DNA of 29,492 nt, taken from positions 1-29,492 of the forward strand of contig CAZNQW010000020.1 in NCBI GenBank assembly GCA_964575225.1, in the 5' to 3' direction. Below the pieces are notes generated by a model. The model did not search any database, was not told the origin of the DNA, and saw only the letters and a program-made list of their open reading frames with translations. A program made the translations under genes and the position numbers. The stretch is from CAZNQW01 sp964575225 (GTDB lineage: Bacteria; Chloroflexota; Anaerolineae; JAAYZQ01). Below are positions 7,083 to 14,857 of this stretch, one piece after another (the first letter of the stretch is position 1; every line of letters begins with the position of its first letter).

Positions 7083-9121
7083 TTACTTTCTCCAAGGCGT
7101 CGAGGGAGCGATACGCTCCATCCACACAAACTCGCGGCGGCTCAGAGTGATGGACAAGCGATTGCCGCGCAGTTCCTGTACCCATGCGGCCTGCTCGTCG
7201 AACCGGGCGCCCAGGGCGTGAAAAGGCAGGGTCCCTTTCAGCTCCACCGGCTCGGGGCCACGATGGTAGTGCAGGACGTGGCGCCCGGTCACGATCCGAT
7301 AACCGGGCCGGGGCGCCCTCAATCCCAGGACCTCCCGCCAAAAGGGCGCCAGTAGGTCGTGTCGCTTGTCTTCAAATAGCATGGCCATCCCCTTTTGGGC
7401 GATATAGAGGGAGCCTCGCTGTTCCATCAGGCCCTCGGCCATCGGTTGGGGAGGAGCCGCACCCTCATCGAGGGCCGTTGCCACGCCGGGAGGGGCGACC
7501 ACCCTGCCCCCATGTTCCAGAAAAGCGCGCAACCGGTCCTCATCGCCGTTTGCCAGATCGCTCCCATCGGGAGTCAGCACCACCACAGCCCGCACCCCTG
7601 CCAGCGACCAACCCTCCAACGCGCTGACGATGGCCGCGTTCACCCCCTCTTTTGCCAGAATCGCCAGCCGGCCGTAGGGCTGCACCAGCAGGCGAATGGC
7701 CTCTCGCGCCTCGCCAATGGGTTGGTAGGAGCGAGCCGCAGGCGCCAAAATGAGCACCTCCGGCCGAGAACCGGGCGCCGCCATCAGGCGGCGCAGGGTG
7801 GGCAGGCTTGCCGATACCCGTCCGAACAGGGTCTCGGCGTCGTACGCGGTCTGGTGGATATCGTTGTAGAGCCCCTGCTCCTTGACGTTATAGTTCCAAT
7901 ACGCAATCCCCCGCAGATCGCCACCCCCCTGGCGCACCAGCAGGGCCAGAGAGAGGCCGTTGACGATGGCATCGGAGATGGTGCCCGGATCGGGACTCGC
8001 CTGGCTCAATCCCCAGCTATTGGCTGCCGCCCACAGCCAGACCGGTTTCTCATAACGGGCCGAATAGAGACCCACAGAACGGGCCAGCAGAAAGAGGCCC
8101 ACCAGGTCCTCGTCGCTCAAAGACACGTGAGGGCGGCCATCCCGCGGATAGGCATCGACAGTGACCACGAAATGGGCGGGGGTATCGCGAAACAGAGCCT
8201 CCACATCGGGCAGGGTCAAGGCCTTGCGCGCCTGGCTGCCGTCAAAGGACATAGTCACCGGCAATCCGGGGTGTATTCGATCCCACAGATCGGCGCTATA
8301 GGCCGCATATTCGACCACATAGCGCGACTGAAACTCGCCCAACTGGCGTTGACGGGCAGGATCCGAGCCCACCTCGGCAAAGCCGATGCCAAATTGGCGG
8401 CGAAAAGCGGCCTCGGCGTGGTCGGAATAGTCGCCGCCGATGGGCTCATCGGCCAGATTGAGCATGAGGATAGTATCGGCGTAGGGGCGCACAAACTGGG
8501 CGTCGATCCAATGATAGTAGCGCTCGATATCGCGGCGATAGGCAGGAGAATAAAAGGAGGCGCTCACCCCACCCCCAAAGATATCGAGGGGATTCCCTTG
8601 GGCGTCGCGGCGCAGATCGTGAGGGTGAGTCTTGTTCCACACCTCTCCCATCTGGATCTGATAGCCGATGGGCAACACCGCCTGCAATCCCACAGCACGA
8701 CAGGCCGCCAACATACGATGTTGGGCCTGCACGATGGCCCAGGCATCGGCATGCCGGCGGTCGGCGGGATTCTGGTAGGCCTCGTACACGGCATAGGATA
8801 GCGCCGGCTCCACCTTGGCTGCATCCACCTCACCAGGGTTGTTCAGACGACGTTGGCTCCATGGGTCGCCATGCGGCGCAGGATGGCCTCCATGTCGGCC
8901 GATGTCTGTTCGGGATAGGCTTCGACGGCCCAACCGGCATAGTAGCCTGGTTGAGACGGAACCTGGGATTGGGCAGCTTGGGCGTGCACCGCCGCGCCAG
9001 GCCACAGCGCCAACAACAAGCAAGCCAGCGATGCCAAAAGGGCCACCCTTTGGCGGCCCGGTCGCCAGATCTTCCCATACGGCCCGGAAACCGCAGATTC
9101 GATGAACGAACGTGGTATCAT
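7083..9121 (-). pseudogene. Secreted glycoside-hydrolase-like protein, disrupted by a frameshift near 8844
   Basis: Two frames join into one protein of about 679 residues. The first runs from the ATG at 9121 through a hydrophobic signal segment (VALLASLACLLLALWPGAAVHAQA) to EAILRRMATHGANVV and stops at a TGA (8845-8843). The second continues immediately with NNPGEVDAAKVEPALSYAVYEA and runs to 7083. One extra base at the TG|AACAAC junction would restore ...NVVWNNPGEVD. The mature part looks like a TIM-barrel of the GH-A/GH42-like type, with LNLADEPIGGDYSD near the expected acid/base region. A C-terminal domain resembling the amidotransferase-like domain of GH42 enzymes follows (VRAVVVLTPDGSD). 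The substrate cannot be told. The frame opened by the ATG at 9182 has a non-coding-looking N-terminus and is not preferred. It may be a true pseudogene or a base-calling error. Confidence 0.75.
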
Positions 9122-9128
9122 ACCCCGC

Positions 9129-9157
9129 ATTATAGCGCGCCTGGCGGCATTGGACAA
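9129..9157 (-). promoter_or_regulatory. Promoter giving a predicted leaderless start for the glycoside-hydrolase-like gene
   Basis: Minus-strand TTGTCC (9157-9152), 17 bases, perfect TATAAT (9134-9129). Only seven bases (GCGGGGT) separate the -10 box from the ATG at 9121, so transcription should begin at or next to the start codon. Confidence 0.65.
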
Positions 9158-9254
9158 GTCCATGGCGGGCTTTTTTGCCCATGTGGGCATTTCAAAGGTC
9201 TGGAAGATTGGCTCTTGGATTATGACCTTATCGGATACTCTATCAGGCGCCCGA

Positions 9255-9283
9255 TTGACGGCGGGGCAAAAGTATGCTACTAT
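9255..9283 (+). promoter_or_regulatory. Promoter giving a predicted leaderless start for the methyltransferase gene
   Basis: TTGACG (9255-9260), 17 bases, TACTAT (9278-9283), then exactly seven bases (GCGGCCC) and the ATG at 9291. No ribosome site precedes this ATG, in agreement with a leaderless mRNA. Confidence 0.65.
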
Positions 9284-9290
9284 GCGGCCC

Positions 9291-10175
9291 ATGAACGAAC
9301 AACGTCTCTGCGATTACGAAGGCAGCAGTTACCGAACTGACTTTTGGGAAGGCCAGGGTCGGGAGTACGAGGATCTGGCCGAACGGATTGCGCTGCGCAA
9401 GCTCATGCCCCCTGCGGCAGGGCGGCTGCTGGACATTGGCCCAGGGTTCGGTCGCCTGTCGGAATTTTATGGCGGCTACGACCAGGTGATCCTGCTAGAC
9501 TATTCGCAGACGCTTTTGCAGCAGGCCCAGCAGCGTTTGGGACGGGATGGGCGCGTGCTGTACGTAGCGGCCAACTTTTACGCCATTCCCCTGGTGTCTG
9601 CCTCCATTGACACGACCATGATGGTCCGCGTGATGCACCACGTGGAAAATGTGCCTGCCCTACTGGGCGAGGTGTCGCGGGTATTGGCGCCCGGCGGTCA
9701 GTATATCCTGGAATTTGCCAACAAGCGAAACCTCAAGGCGATCCTGCGCCATGCCCTGGGCAAGCAGGACTGGAGCCCGTTCGACCGCGCCCCCTACGAG
9801 TTCATCGAGATGAACTATGACTTTCACCCCACCTGGATGGGCGAGCGACTGCGTGAGGCGGGGTTTCACGTGCAACGACAGCGAACCGTGTCCCACTTTC
9901 GCATGGCCCCCCTCAAACGCCTGTTCCCCACTGACTGGCTGGCGGCGGCCGACGGCTTGTGCCAGCCCACCGGCGCCTGGTGGCAGCTCACTCCCAGTGT
10001 CTTTGTCCAGAGCCGTATCGCCAAGGCCGGAGACCGGGCCACAGGGGCCCTCTTTCGCTGCCCGAGCTGCAACAGCGACGATCTGATCGAAACCCCCGAG
10101 GCGATGATCTGCCAAAATTGCGGGCAGCGATGGCCCATCGAGGATGGGATTTACAATTTCAAAACCCCGCTGTAA
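9291..10175 (+). CDS. Class I SAM methyltransferase with C-terminal zinc ribbon
   Basis: The product is 294 residues. The ATG at 9291 is chosen over the upstream in-frame ATG at 9102 because a promoter lies between them and the N-terminal extension looks non-coding. SAM-binding motif I is LLDIGPGFGRL (47-57), with the acidic residue after strand 2 at D70 (VILLD), and LAPGGQYILEF (132-142) is the post-motif region of methyltransferase family 11. The C-terminus (256-290) has two CxxC pairs, RCPSC (C257, C260) and CQNC (C274, C277), followed by WPIEDGIYNF, a Trm112-like zinc-ribbon pattern. The substrate is unknown; lipid/quinone-like and small-molecule methylation are both possible. The gene is monocistronic and divergent from the broken hydrolase gene. 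Confidence 0.87.
   Translation: MNEQRLCDYEGSSYRTDFWEGQGREYEDLAERIALRKLMPPAAGRLLDIGPGFGRLSEFYGGYDQVILLDYSQTLLQQAQQRLGRDGRVLYVAANFYAIPLVSASIDTTMMVRVMHHVENVPALLGEVSRVLAPGGQYILEFANKRNLKAILRHALGKQDWSPFDRAPYEFIEMNYDFHPTWMGERLREAGFHVQRQRTVSHFRMAPLKRLFPTDWLAAADGLCQPTGAWWQLTPSVFVQSRIAKAGDRATGALFRCPSCNSDDLIETPEAMICQNCGQRWPIEDGIYNFKTPL
9862..9877. other. Degenerate parS-like sequence inside methyltransferase gene
   Basis: GGTTTCACGTGCAACG matches the ParB-site consensus TGTTTCACGTGAAACA at 13 of 16 positions, including the central TTTCACGTG. It lies 444 bases before the much better site at 10321-10336 and could be a weak secondary site or a coincidence of coding sequence. Confidence 0.3.
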
Positions 10176-10320
10176 CGGGCGACATTCGGAATTTCACACC
10201 GGTCGTCGGGAAATCAGGACAATTTTCCGCACAGAGGGCCTCTCAGCGCGCCCTCCCATTTCCACCTATGCGATGGCCCTCCCATAGTTCGCCCCGGCCC
10301 AAGCCAAGATCGGCCTCCTT

Positions 10321-10336
10321 CGTTCCACGTGAAACA
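10321..10336. promoter_or_regulatory. parS: parS centromere-like site (ParB/Spo0J binding)
   Basis: CGTTCCACGTGAAACA matches the published Bacillus-type parS consensus TGTTNCACGTGAAACA at every specified position except the first base. ParB dimers load at such sites to form the partition complex that segregates the chromosome origin. Its non-coding position beside dnaN and rsmG, genes often found near oriC, supports a functional site. No parA or parB gene is in the window. Confidence 0.85.
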
Positions 10337-10367
10337 TCCCCAAGGGGTAGCGGACTGCACCCGGATA

Positions 10368-10385
10368 ACCACTATATCTAGTGGT
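10368..10385. repeat. Inverted repeat ACCACTA-N4-TAGTGGT upstream of dnaN
   Basis: Perfect 7-bp arms separated by TATC, located 31 bases after the parS site and about 155 bases upstream of the dnaN -35 box. It has the size and symmetry of a dimeric regulator site. No T-run follows, so it is not a terminator. Confidence 0.45.
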
Positions 10386-10540
10386 ATCAGCCAGTGGGCG
10401 ATGGGTGTCGCAGACCAAGGCCCGGTTGCCTGCCCTTCGCCCCACAACCGCAAACCACTGACGATCCTTGTCTCGAATTATCTGGTCGCATCAGAGACGT
10501 CGCGATAAAGGTTTACCATTTTACGGTCGACCTCGCCCAC

Positions 10541-10569
10541 TTGAACTAATCGCGGTTTTGTAGTATACT
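10541..10569 (+). promoter_or_regulatory. dnaN promoter
   Basis: TTGAAC (10541-10546), 17 bases, TATACT (10564-10569). The predicted start is near 10576, giving a leader of about 77 bases that ends in an AAGGAGGT ribosome site. Confidence 0.75.
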
Positions 10570-10575
10570 ACAAAA
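10556..10575. promoter_or_regulatory. 20-bp perfect palindrome overlapping the dnaN -10 box (candidate operator)
   Basis: TTTTGTAGTATACTACAAAA is fully self-complementary over 20 bases. It covers the whole -10 hexamer and reaches the predicted transcription start. Occupancy by a dimeric protein would block RNA polymerase, so an operator for a regulator of dnaN is a reasonable inference. The GTAGTATACTAC core resembles sites of dimeric helix-turn-helix regulators in general; the protein is unknown. Confidence 0.65.
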
Positions 10576-10652
10576 TGTTCTGGGTTCGCCCCCAGATGTA
10601 GTGGAGGCATCCACCACCACCCCTACGACTAGCGTCTTTGAAGGAGGTCGCC

Positions 10653-11795
10653 ATGAAGATCAGTTGCCTGCAGGAGAATCTGGCCAAAGGGCTGGCTACC
10701 GTCGGCCGGGCTGTGGCCGCCCGCTCCACCCTGCCCGTGCTCTCCAACATCCTACTGGAGAGCGATGAGGGACGGTTGCGCCTCGCATCCACCAACCTCG
10801 AAATCGGAGTAAGTTGCTGGATCGGCGCCCGTGTGGAAGAAGAAGGCCGAATCACTGTGCCAGCTCGCCTGCTGATCGAGTTCGTGAACTCGTTGCCCTC
10901 GGGTCAGATCGACATCGAATTGTCGGAAAAGACCCAAACCCTGAACCTAAAATGCGCTCGCTTCGAGGCTAACATCAAAGGCATCGACGCCAGCGAGTTC
11001 CCCGACGTGCCCACGGCCGAGAGCATCGGGGGGCGCAACAACCTTCACCTGGATGCCGCCACCTTTCGCAAGATGATCGAACAATCCGTCTTTGCGGCAG
11101 CCACCGACGAGAGCCGCCCCATCCTCACCGGGGTCCTGGCCCAGTTTCACCAGGGCGGCTTGACTCTGGCGGCGGCCGATGGATTCCGGCTGTCGGTGAC
11201 CTCAGCCGACGTGGGCGCCGACCTGGACGAGACCATCAGCGTGATCATCCCGGCCCGGGCGCTCTCGGAACTCGGCCGCGTCGCCGGCGATCAGGAAGAG
11301 CCCATCGAGATGATCATCACTCCCTCCCGTAACCAGATCCTGTTTCACCTGACCAGCACCGATCTGGTGTCGCAACTCATCGACGGCAACTTTCCCGATT
11401 ACAACCAGATTGTGCCCAAAAACCACACCACGCGAACCGTGGTCAGCACTCAGGAACTCCTCAAAGCGGTCAAGGTGGCCTTTCTCTTTGCCCGCGATGC
11501 AGCCAACATCATCAAATTTAGCATCGTCCCCGGCAACGAACTCACACCAGGCCAGCTCATCGTCACCGGCACATCAGCTGAATACGGCGATAACGTCAGT
11601 GAGATCGATGCTGCGGTCGAGGGTTCGCCCATCGAGATCGCCTTTAATGCCCGGTATATGATCGACGCCCTATCGGTGATGGGCACCCCAGAGGTGACGT
11701 TAGAAACCAGCACTTCCAGCAGCCCCGGTGTGCTGCGGCCGGTGGGAGGCGCCGACTTTTTGTGCGTCATCATGCCCATGCACATTAACCGCTAA
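10653..11795 (+). CDS. dnaN: DNA polymerase III beta subunit (sliding clamp)
   Basis: The 380-residue product has the usual length and the three-domain pattern of the bacterial beta clamp. It starts MKISCLQENLAKGLATVGRAVAARSTLPVLSNILLE, carries ATDESRPILTGVL and AADGFRLSV in the middle domain, and ends with the conserved clamp-type tail CVIMPMHINR. The clamp encircles DNA and tethers the replicative polymerase and repair proteins. The ATG at 10653 lies 5 bases after a consensus AAGGAGGT. A TTG at 10638 in the same frame would put that ribosome site inside the gene and is rejected. A strong terminator follows at 11823. The neighbourhood (parS before it, rsmG after it) suggests an origin-proximal location. 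Confidence 0.97.
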   Translation: MKISCLQENLAKGLATVGRAVAARSTLPVLSNILLESDEGRLRLASTNLEIGVSCWIGARVEEEGRITVPARLLIEFVNSLPSGQIDIELSEKTQTLNLKCARFEANIKGIDASEFPDVPTAESIGGRNNLHLDAATFRKMIEQSVFAAATDESRPILTGVLAQFHQGGLTLAAADGFRLSVTSADVGADLDETISVIIPARALSELGRVAGDQEEPIEMIITPSRNQILFHLTSTDLVSQLIDGNFPDYNQIVPKNHTTRTVVSTQELLKAVKVAFLFARDAANIIKFSIVPGNELTPGQLIVTGTSAEYGDNVSEIDAAVEGSPIEIAFNARYMIDALSVMGTPEVTLETSTSSSPGVLRPVGGADFLCVIMPMHINR

Positions 11796-11822
11796 TGACC
11801 ACCTATCTTCTACAGATTCCCG

Positions 11823-11854
11823 CCCTCCTGGCTGCCCAGCCGGGAGGGTTTTTT
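11823..11854 (+). terminator. Intrinsic terminator after dnaN
   Basis: CCCTCCTGGCTG (11823-11834) pairs with CAGCCGGGAGGG (11837-11848), a 12-bp stem with one G-T pair, followed directly by six T residues. It ends the dnaN transcript 27 bases past the stop codon and separates it from rsmG. Confidence 0.92.
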
Positions 11855-11909
11855 AACCGACAACTTCCGAGTGTGTCCACCCTGGACCTCGCCCTCTATC
11901 AGATGGCCC

Positions 11910-12638
11910 ATGGACCGATTAGTTAAAGGCCTCAAAACGCTCGGGATCCAACTCACGGCCCAGCAACGGGCTGATTTCGAGCGTTATGCCCAAGAATTGA
12001 TCGAATGGAATCAAAAATTTAACCTTACAGCCATCACTGACTATGAGCAGGTCCAAATTCGTCACTTTCTCGACTCACTTTCGTGCCTCGCAGCCGAAGA
12101 GACACGGACGGCTCTGAATCGCCCCACCCCCTGTGTCATCGACGTCGGCAGTGGCGCCGGCTTCCCCGGCATCCCCTTGAAGATCGTCTGCCCAAACATG
12201 CAGCTCACTCTGCTGGAGGCCACCGGCAAAAAGGTCACCTTTCTGGAGCACATCATCGATCAGCTCCACCTGCGGAACGTGGTAGCCATCAAATCGCGGG
12301 CTGAGGAACTGGCCCACGATCCCGCCCACCGGCAGCGGTACGATCTGGTGTTGGCCCGCGCCGTCGCCGACCTGCCTGTGTTGATGGAGTACACTCTGCC
12401 CTTTTGCGCGATAGGCGGATGGGTGGTGGCCCAAAAGGGCGAATCGGGCGCCGCCGAGGCCTGGAGCGCAGACCGTGCTATTTCGATTCTGGGCGGCGAG
12501 TTGCGGCGCGTGATGCCGGTAGAGCTGACAGGCCTGCCCGAAGATCGATCTCTGGTCATCGTTCAAAAGGTGAGTTCCACCCCCGCAGACTACCCGCGCC
12601 GCCCTGGAATGCCCGCTAAACGGCCCTTGCTCGAGTAG
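11910..12638 (+). CDS. rsmG: 16S rRNA (guanine-N7) methyltransferase RsmG/GidB
   Basis: The 242-residue enzyme methylates N7 of a guanine in the 530 loop of 16S rRNA (G527 in E. coli numbering), using SAM. Diagnostic segments are the N-terminal WNQKFNLTAITDYEQVQIRHFLDSL, the SAM motif VIDVGSGAGFPGIPLKI, LLEATGKKVTFLEHI and LARAVADLPVLMEYTLP. The ATG at 11910 fits the family N-terminus; a GTG at 11871 would add 13 residues with no family likeness. No good ribosome site precedes the ATG. A weak TATCAG lies exactly seven bases upstream, so a leaderless start like those at 9121 and 9291 is possible but poorly supported. A terminator isolates it from dnaN. Confidence 0.95.
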   Translation: MDRLVKGLKTLGIQLTAQQRADFERYAQELIEWNQKFNLTAITDYEQVQIRHFLDSLSCLAAEETRTALNRPTPCVIDVGSGAGFPGIPLKIVCPNMQLTLLEATGKKVTFLEHIIDQLHLRNVVAIKSRAEELAHDPAHRQRYDLVLARAVADLPVLMEYTLPFCAIGGWVVAQKGESGAAEAWSADRAISILGGELRRVMPVELTGLPEDRSLVIVQKVSSTPADYPRRPGMPAKRPLLE

Positions 12639-12760
12639 TTTTTTCATTTATGTAAAGCTATAACCAAATTCCAACCATTTCAACCACAGCTCGACTCGGA
12701 AGGAATTCCAGAACCCCGGTTGACAGAAATTTGCCCAAACCAGGTGCTGACAAGATCGAA

Positions 12761-12792
12761 AAGAGGGGGCGGCCCGCAAGCCGTCCCCTCTT
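12761..12792 (-). terminator. Terminator after transketolase gene
   Basis: AAGAGGGGGCGGC (12761-12773) pairs with GCCGTCCCCTCTT (12780-12792) in a 13-bp stem with one G-T pair and a 6-base loop. In the minus-strand direction it ends CTCTTTTCG, giving a short U-tract about 20 bases past the transketolase stop. It may also stop rsmG transcription from the other side. Confidence 0.75.
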
Positions 12793-12811
12793 GTACGCCG
12801 GTGGAAAATTC

Positions 12812-14797
12812 TTAGACCAGACAGGCCTTGACCCGCGCAGCGACCTCCTGGGCGGTAAAGCCAAACTTTTCAGCCAGGACCTTGTAGGGCGCCGACGCGC
12901 CAAAGTGGGTCATGCCGATCACCGCGCCGTGGGGCCCCACGTACCGCTCCCAGCCCATGGGCAACGCCGCCTCGATGGCCACTCGTGCCGTGATCTGGGG
13001 CGGCAACACCTCCTGGCGATAAGCCTCAGACTGTTGCTCAAACCGCTCCCAACTGGGCATCGACACCACCCGGGTAGCGATTCCCTCTTGGGCCAAGAGC
13101 TTTTGGGCCTGAAGGGCCACATCCACCTCTGAGCCAGTGGCGATCAGCAAGGCCTGAGTGTCGGCTGCGTCCGACAGCACATAGCCGCCGCGGGCTACCC
13201 CCACTATGTCGGCGTTTTCCAGGATGGGCAGATTCTGGCGAGTTAACAATAACGCCACCGGCCCCTCTCGGTTTTCCAGGACGGCCTTCCAGGCAGCCAC
13301 CGTCTCGTTGGCGTCGGCCGGCCGAAACACCGTGAGGCCGGGAATGGCCCGCAAGGTGGCCAATTGCTCCACCGGCTGATGGGTGGGGCCATCCTCCCCT
13401 ACAAAGATGCTGTCGTGGGTAAAGACGTAAATCGTGGGCAAGCCCATCAAAGCCGCCAGGCGGATGGGGGGCCGCATATAGTCACAGAACACCAAAAACG
13501 TCCCCCCGTAGGGTCGCAGTCCGCCGTGCAAGGCCAAGCCGTTGAGCAGCGAGCCCATGGCGTGCTCGCGAACGCCAAAGTGCAGGTTGCGCCCGCCGAA
13601 ATCCCCCTTTTTCACCGAGGGGTAGGCCGAAAGATAGGTCTTGTTGGAGGGGTGCAGGTCGGCCGATCCGCCCACCAGCTCGGGCAACACGGGGGCCAGG
13701 GCATTCAGCACCTTGCCGCTCACAGATCGGGTGGCCACGGCTCCATCGGTCGCCTTGAAGATGGGCAAGGCCTGCTCCCAGCCGTCGGGGAGTTCGCCGG
13801 CCTGACGGCGCTGCCATTCGGCCGCCAGTTCGGGATATTCGACCTGATAGCGACGGAAGAGCGCCTGCCAGGCAGCCTCCCTCTCGGCGCCCGCCGTCAG
13901 GGCCCTGCGGAACACCGCCAGGGCGTCTTCGGGCACCAGGAATTGGGCGTCGGCGGGCCAACCCAACGCCTCCTTGGTCAATCGCACCTCGTCAGCGCCC
14001 AGGGGCTCGCCGTGGGCCTGAGCCGAATCTTGCCGGTTGGGACTGCCATAGCCAATATGGGTGCGGCAAATGATCAGCGAAGGGCGCTCGCCATCAGCCT
14101 GGGCCTGGGCGATGGCCTGGGCGACCGCCTGGTGATCGTGGCCGTCGGCCGTCAGAACTTGCCAGTCGTAAGCTTGAAAGCGGCCAGAGGTGTCATCGCT
14201 AAAGGCCAGGTCGGTGCCACCCTCAATGGTGATCTGGTTGTCATCGTACAGGCAAATCAGCTTGCCCAATCCCAAATGGCCTGCCAACGAAGCGGCTTCG
14301 TGAGAAAGCCCCTCCATGAGATCGCCGTCGCTGATCAGGGCATAGGTATAGTGATCGACAATCTCCAGGCCGGGGCGGTTAAATTCCGCCGCCAGCATGC
14401 GCTCGGCCAAGGCCAAGCCCACGCTATTGCCCAATCCCTGACCCAACGGCCCCGTCGTCGTCTCGACGCCCGGCGTTTCGCCATATTCGGGATGGCCCGG
14501 CGTACGGCTGCCCCACTGGCGGAACTGTTTGAGCTCTTCCAGTGGCAGATCGTACCCGGTCAGGTACAGGAGGCTATACAGTAGCATGGAGCCATGCCCT
14601 GCCGAAAGGACAAATCGATCCCGGTCAGCCCAGGCCGGGTTGGCCGGATTATGCTTCAGGAAGCGGGTCCACAACACATAGGAAGCATCGGCCATGCCCA
14701 GCGGCAACCCCGGATGGCCCGAATTGGCCTTTTGCACGCCATCGATGGCGAGGGTGCGGATGGTATTGACACATCGTTGTTCCAAGTCAGCTTGCAT
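12812..14797 (-). CDS. tkt: Transketolase
   Basis: The 661-residue protein is full-length for the family. It transfers two-carbon ketol units between sugar phosphates in the pentose phosphate pathway, using thiamine diphosphate. Visible signatures are ANSGHPGLPLG (H28), SAGHGSML (H68), the cofactor motif SDGDLMEG...DDNQ (156-187), DGHD, the pyrimidine-domain GVREHAMGSLLNGL, and the QPVEQLATLRAIPGLTVFRPAD segment. The ATG at 14797 follows a GGAGGAG site; a TTG start at 14809 would overlap that site and is rejected. The gene lies 60 bases after the YbbR-like gene on the same strand with no obvious promoter between, so co-transcription is likely. A terminator follows. Confidence 0.96.
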   Translation of the reverse strand: MQADLEQRCVNTIRTLAIDGVQKANSGHPGLPLGMADASYVLWTRFLKHNPANPAWADRDRFVLSAGHGSMLLYSLLYLTGYDLPLEELKQFRQWGSRTPGHPEYGETPGVETTTGPLGQGLGNSVGLALAERMLAAEFNRPGLEIVDHYTYALISDGDLMEGLSHEAASLAGHLGLGKLICLYDDNQITIEGGTDLAFSDDTSGRFQAYDWQVLTADGHDHQAVAQAIAQAQADGERPSLIICRTHIGYGSPNRQDSAQAHGEPLGADEVRLTKEALGWPADAQFLVPEDALAVFRRALTAGAEREAAWQALFRRYQVEYPELAAEWQRRQAGELPDGWEQALPIFKATDGAVATRSVSGKVLNALAPVLPELVGGSADLHPSNKTYLSAYPSVKKGDFGGRNLHFGVREHAMGSLLNGLALHGGLRPYGGTFLVFCDYMRPPIRLAALMGLPTIYVFTHDSIFVGEDGPTHQPVEQLATLRAIPGLTVFRPADANETVAAWKAVLENREGPVALLLTRQNLPILENADIVGVARGGYVLSDAADTQALLIATGSEVDVALQAQKLLAQEGIATRVVSMPSWERFEQQSEAYRQEVLPPQITARVAIEAALPMGWERYVGPHGAVIGMTHFGASAPYKVLAEKFGFTAQEVAARVKACLV

Positions 14798-14857
14798 GTT
14801 CTCCTCCAATATCTGAACCCCCTGAGGCAGGATGCCAGCCTGAAATCCTCCGAGACG

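Larger units (their letters stand above)
10176..10652. other. Non-coding region upstream of dnaN with parS and palindromes
   Basis: These 477 bases hold no credible ORF. They contain a parS-type site (10321-10336), a 7-bp inverted repeat (10368-10385), a promoter with an overlapping 20-bp palindrome (10541-10575) and a ribosome site before dnaN. No convincing cluster of DnaA boxes (TTATCCACA) was seen; TTTTCCGCA near 10225 is only a partial match. An origin of replication in this gap is therefore not shown. Confidence 0.65.

Noticed and set aside
7395..8801. 468-codon plus-strand frame
   Set aside because: It is antisense to the glycoside-hydrolase-like gene, with no recognisable domain; such long shadows are expected in GC-rich genes.
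9102..9290. 63-residue N-terminal extension of the methyltransferase
   Set aside because: A promoter with -10 box seven bases before the ATG at 9291 lies inside it, and the extension has no family likeness.
10210..10300. DnaA-box-like strings such as TTTTCCGCA upstream of dnaN
   Set aside because: Only partial matches without clustering; not enough to call an origin.
12590..12660. T-run after rsmG as an intrinsic terminator
   Set aside because: TTTTTT follows the stop codon, but no stable stem precedes it beyond the short CTCGAG palindrome.
13364..14584. 406-codon plus-strand frame
   Set aside because: Fully antisense to transketolase, whose catalytic motifs are intact.
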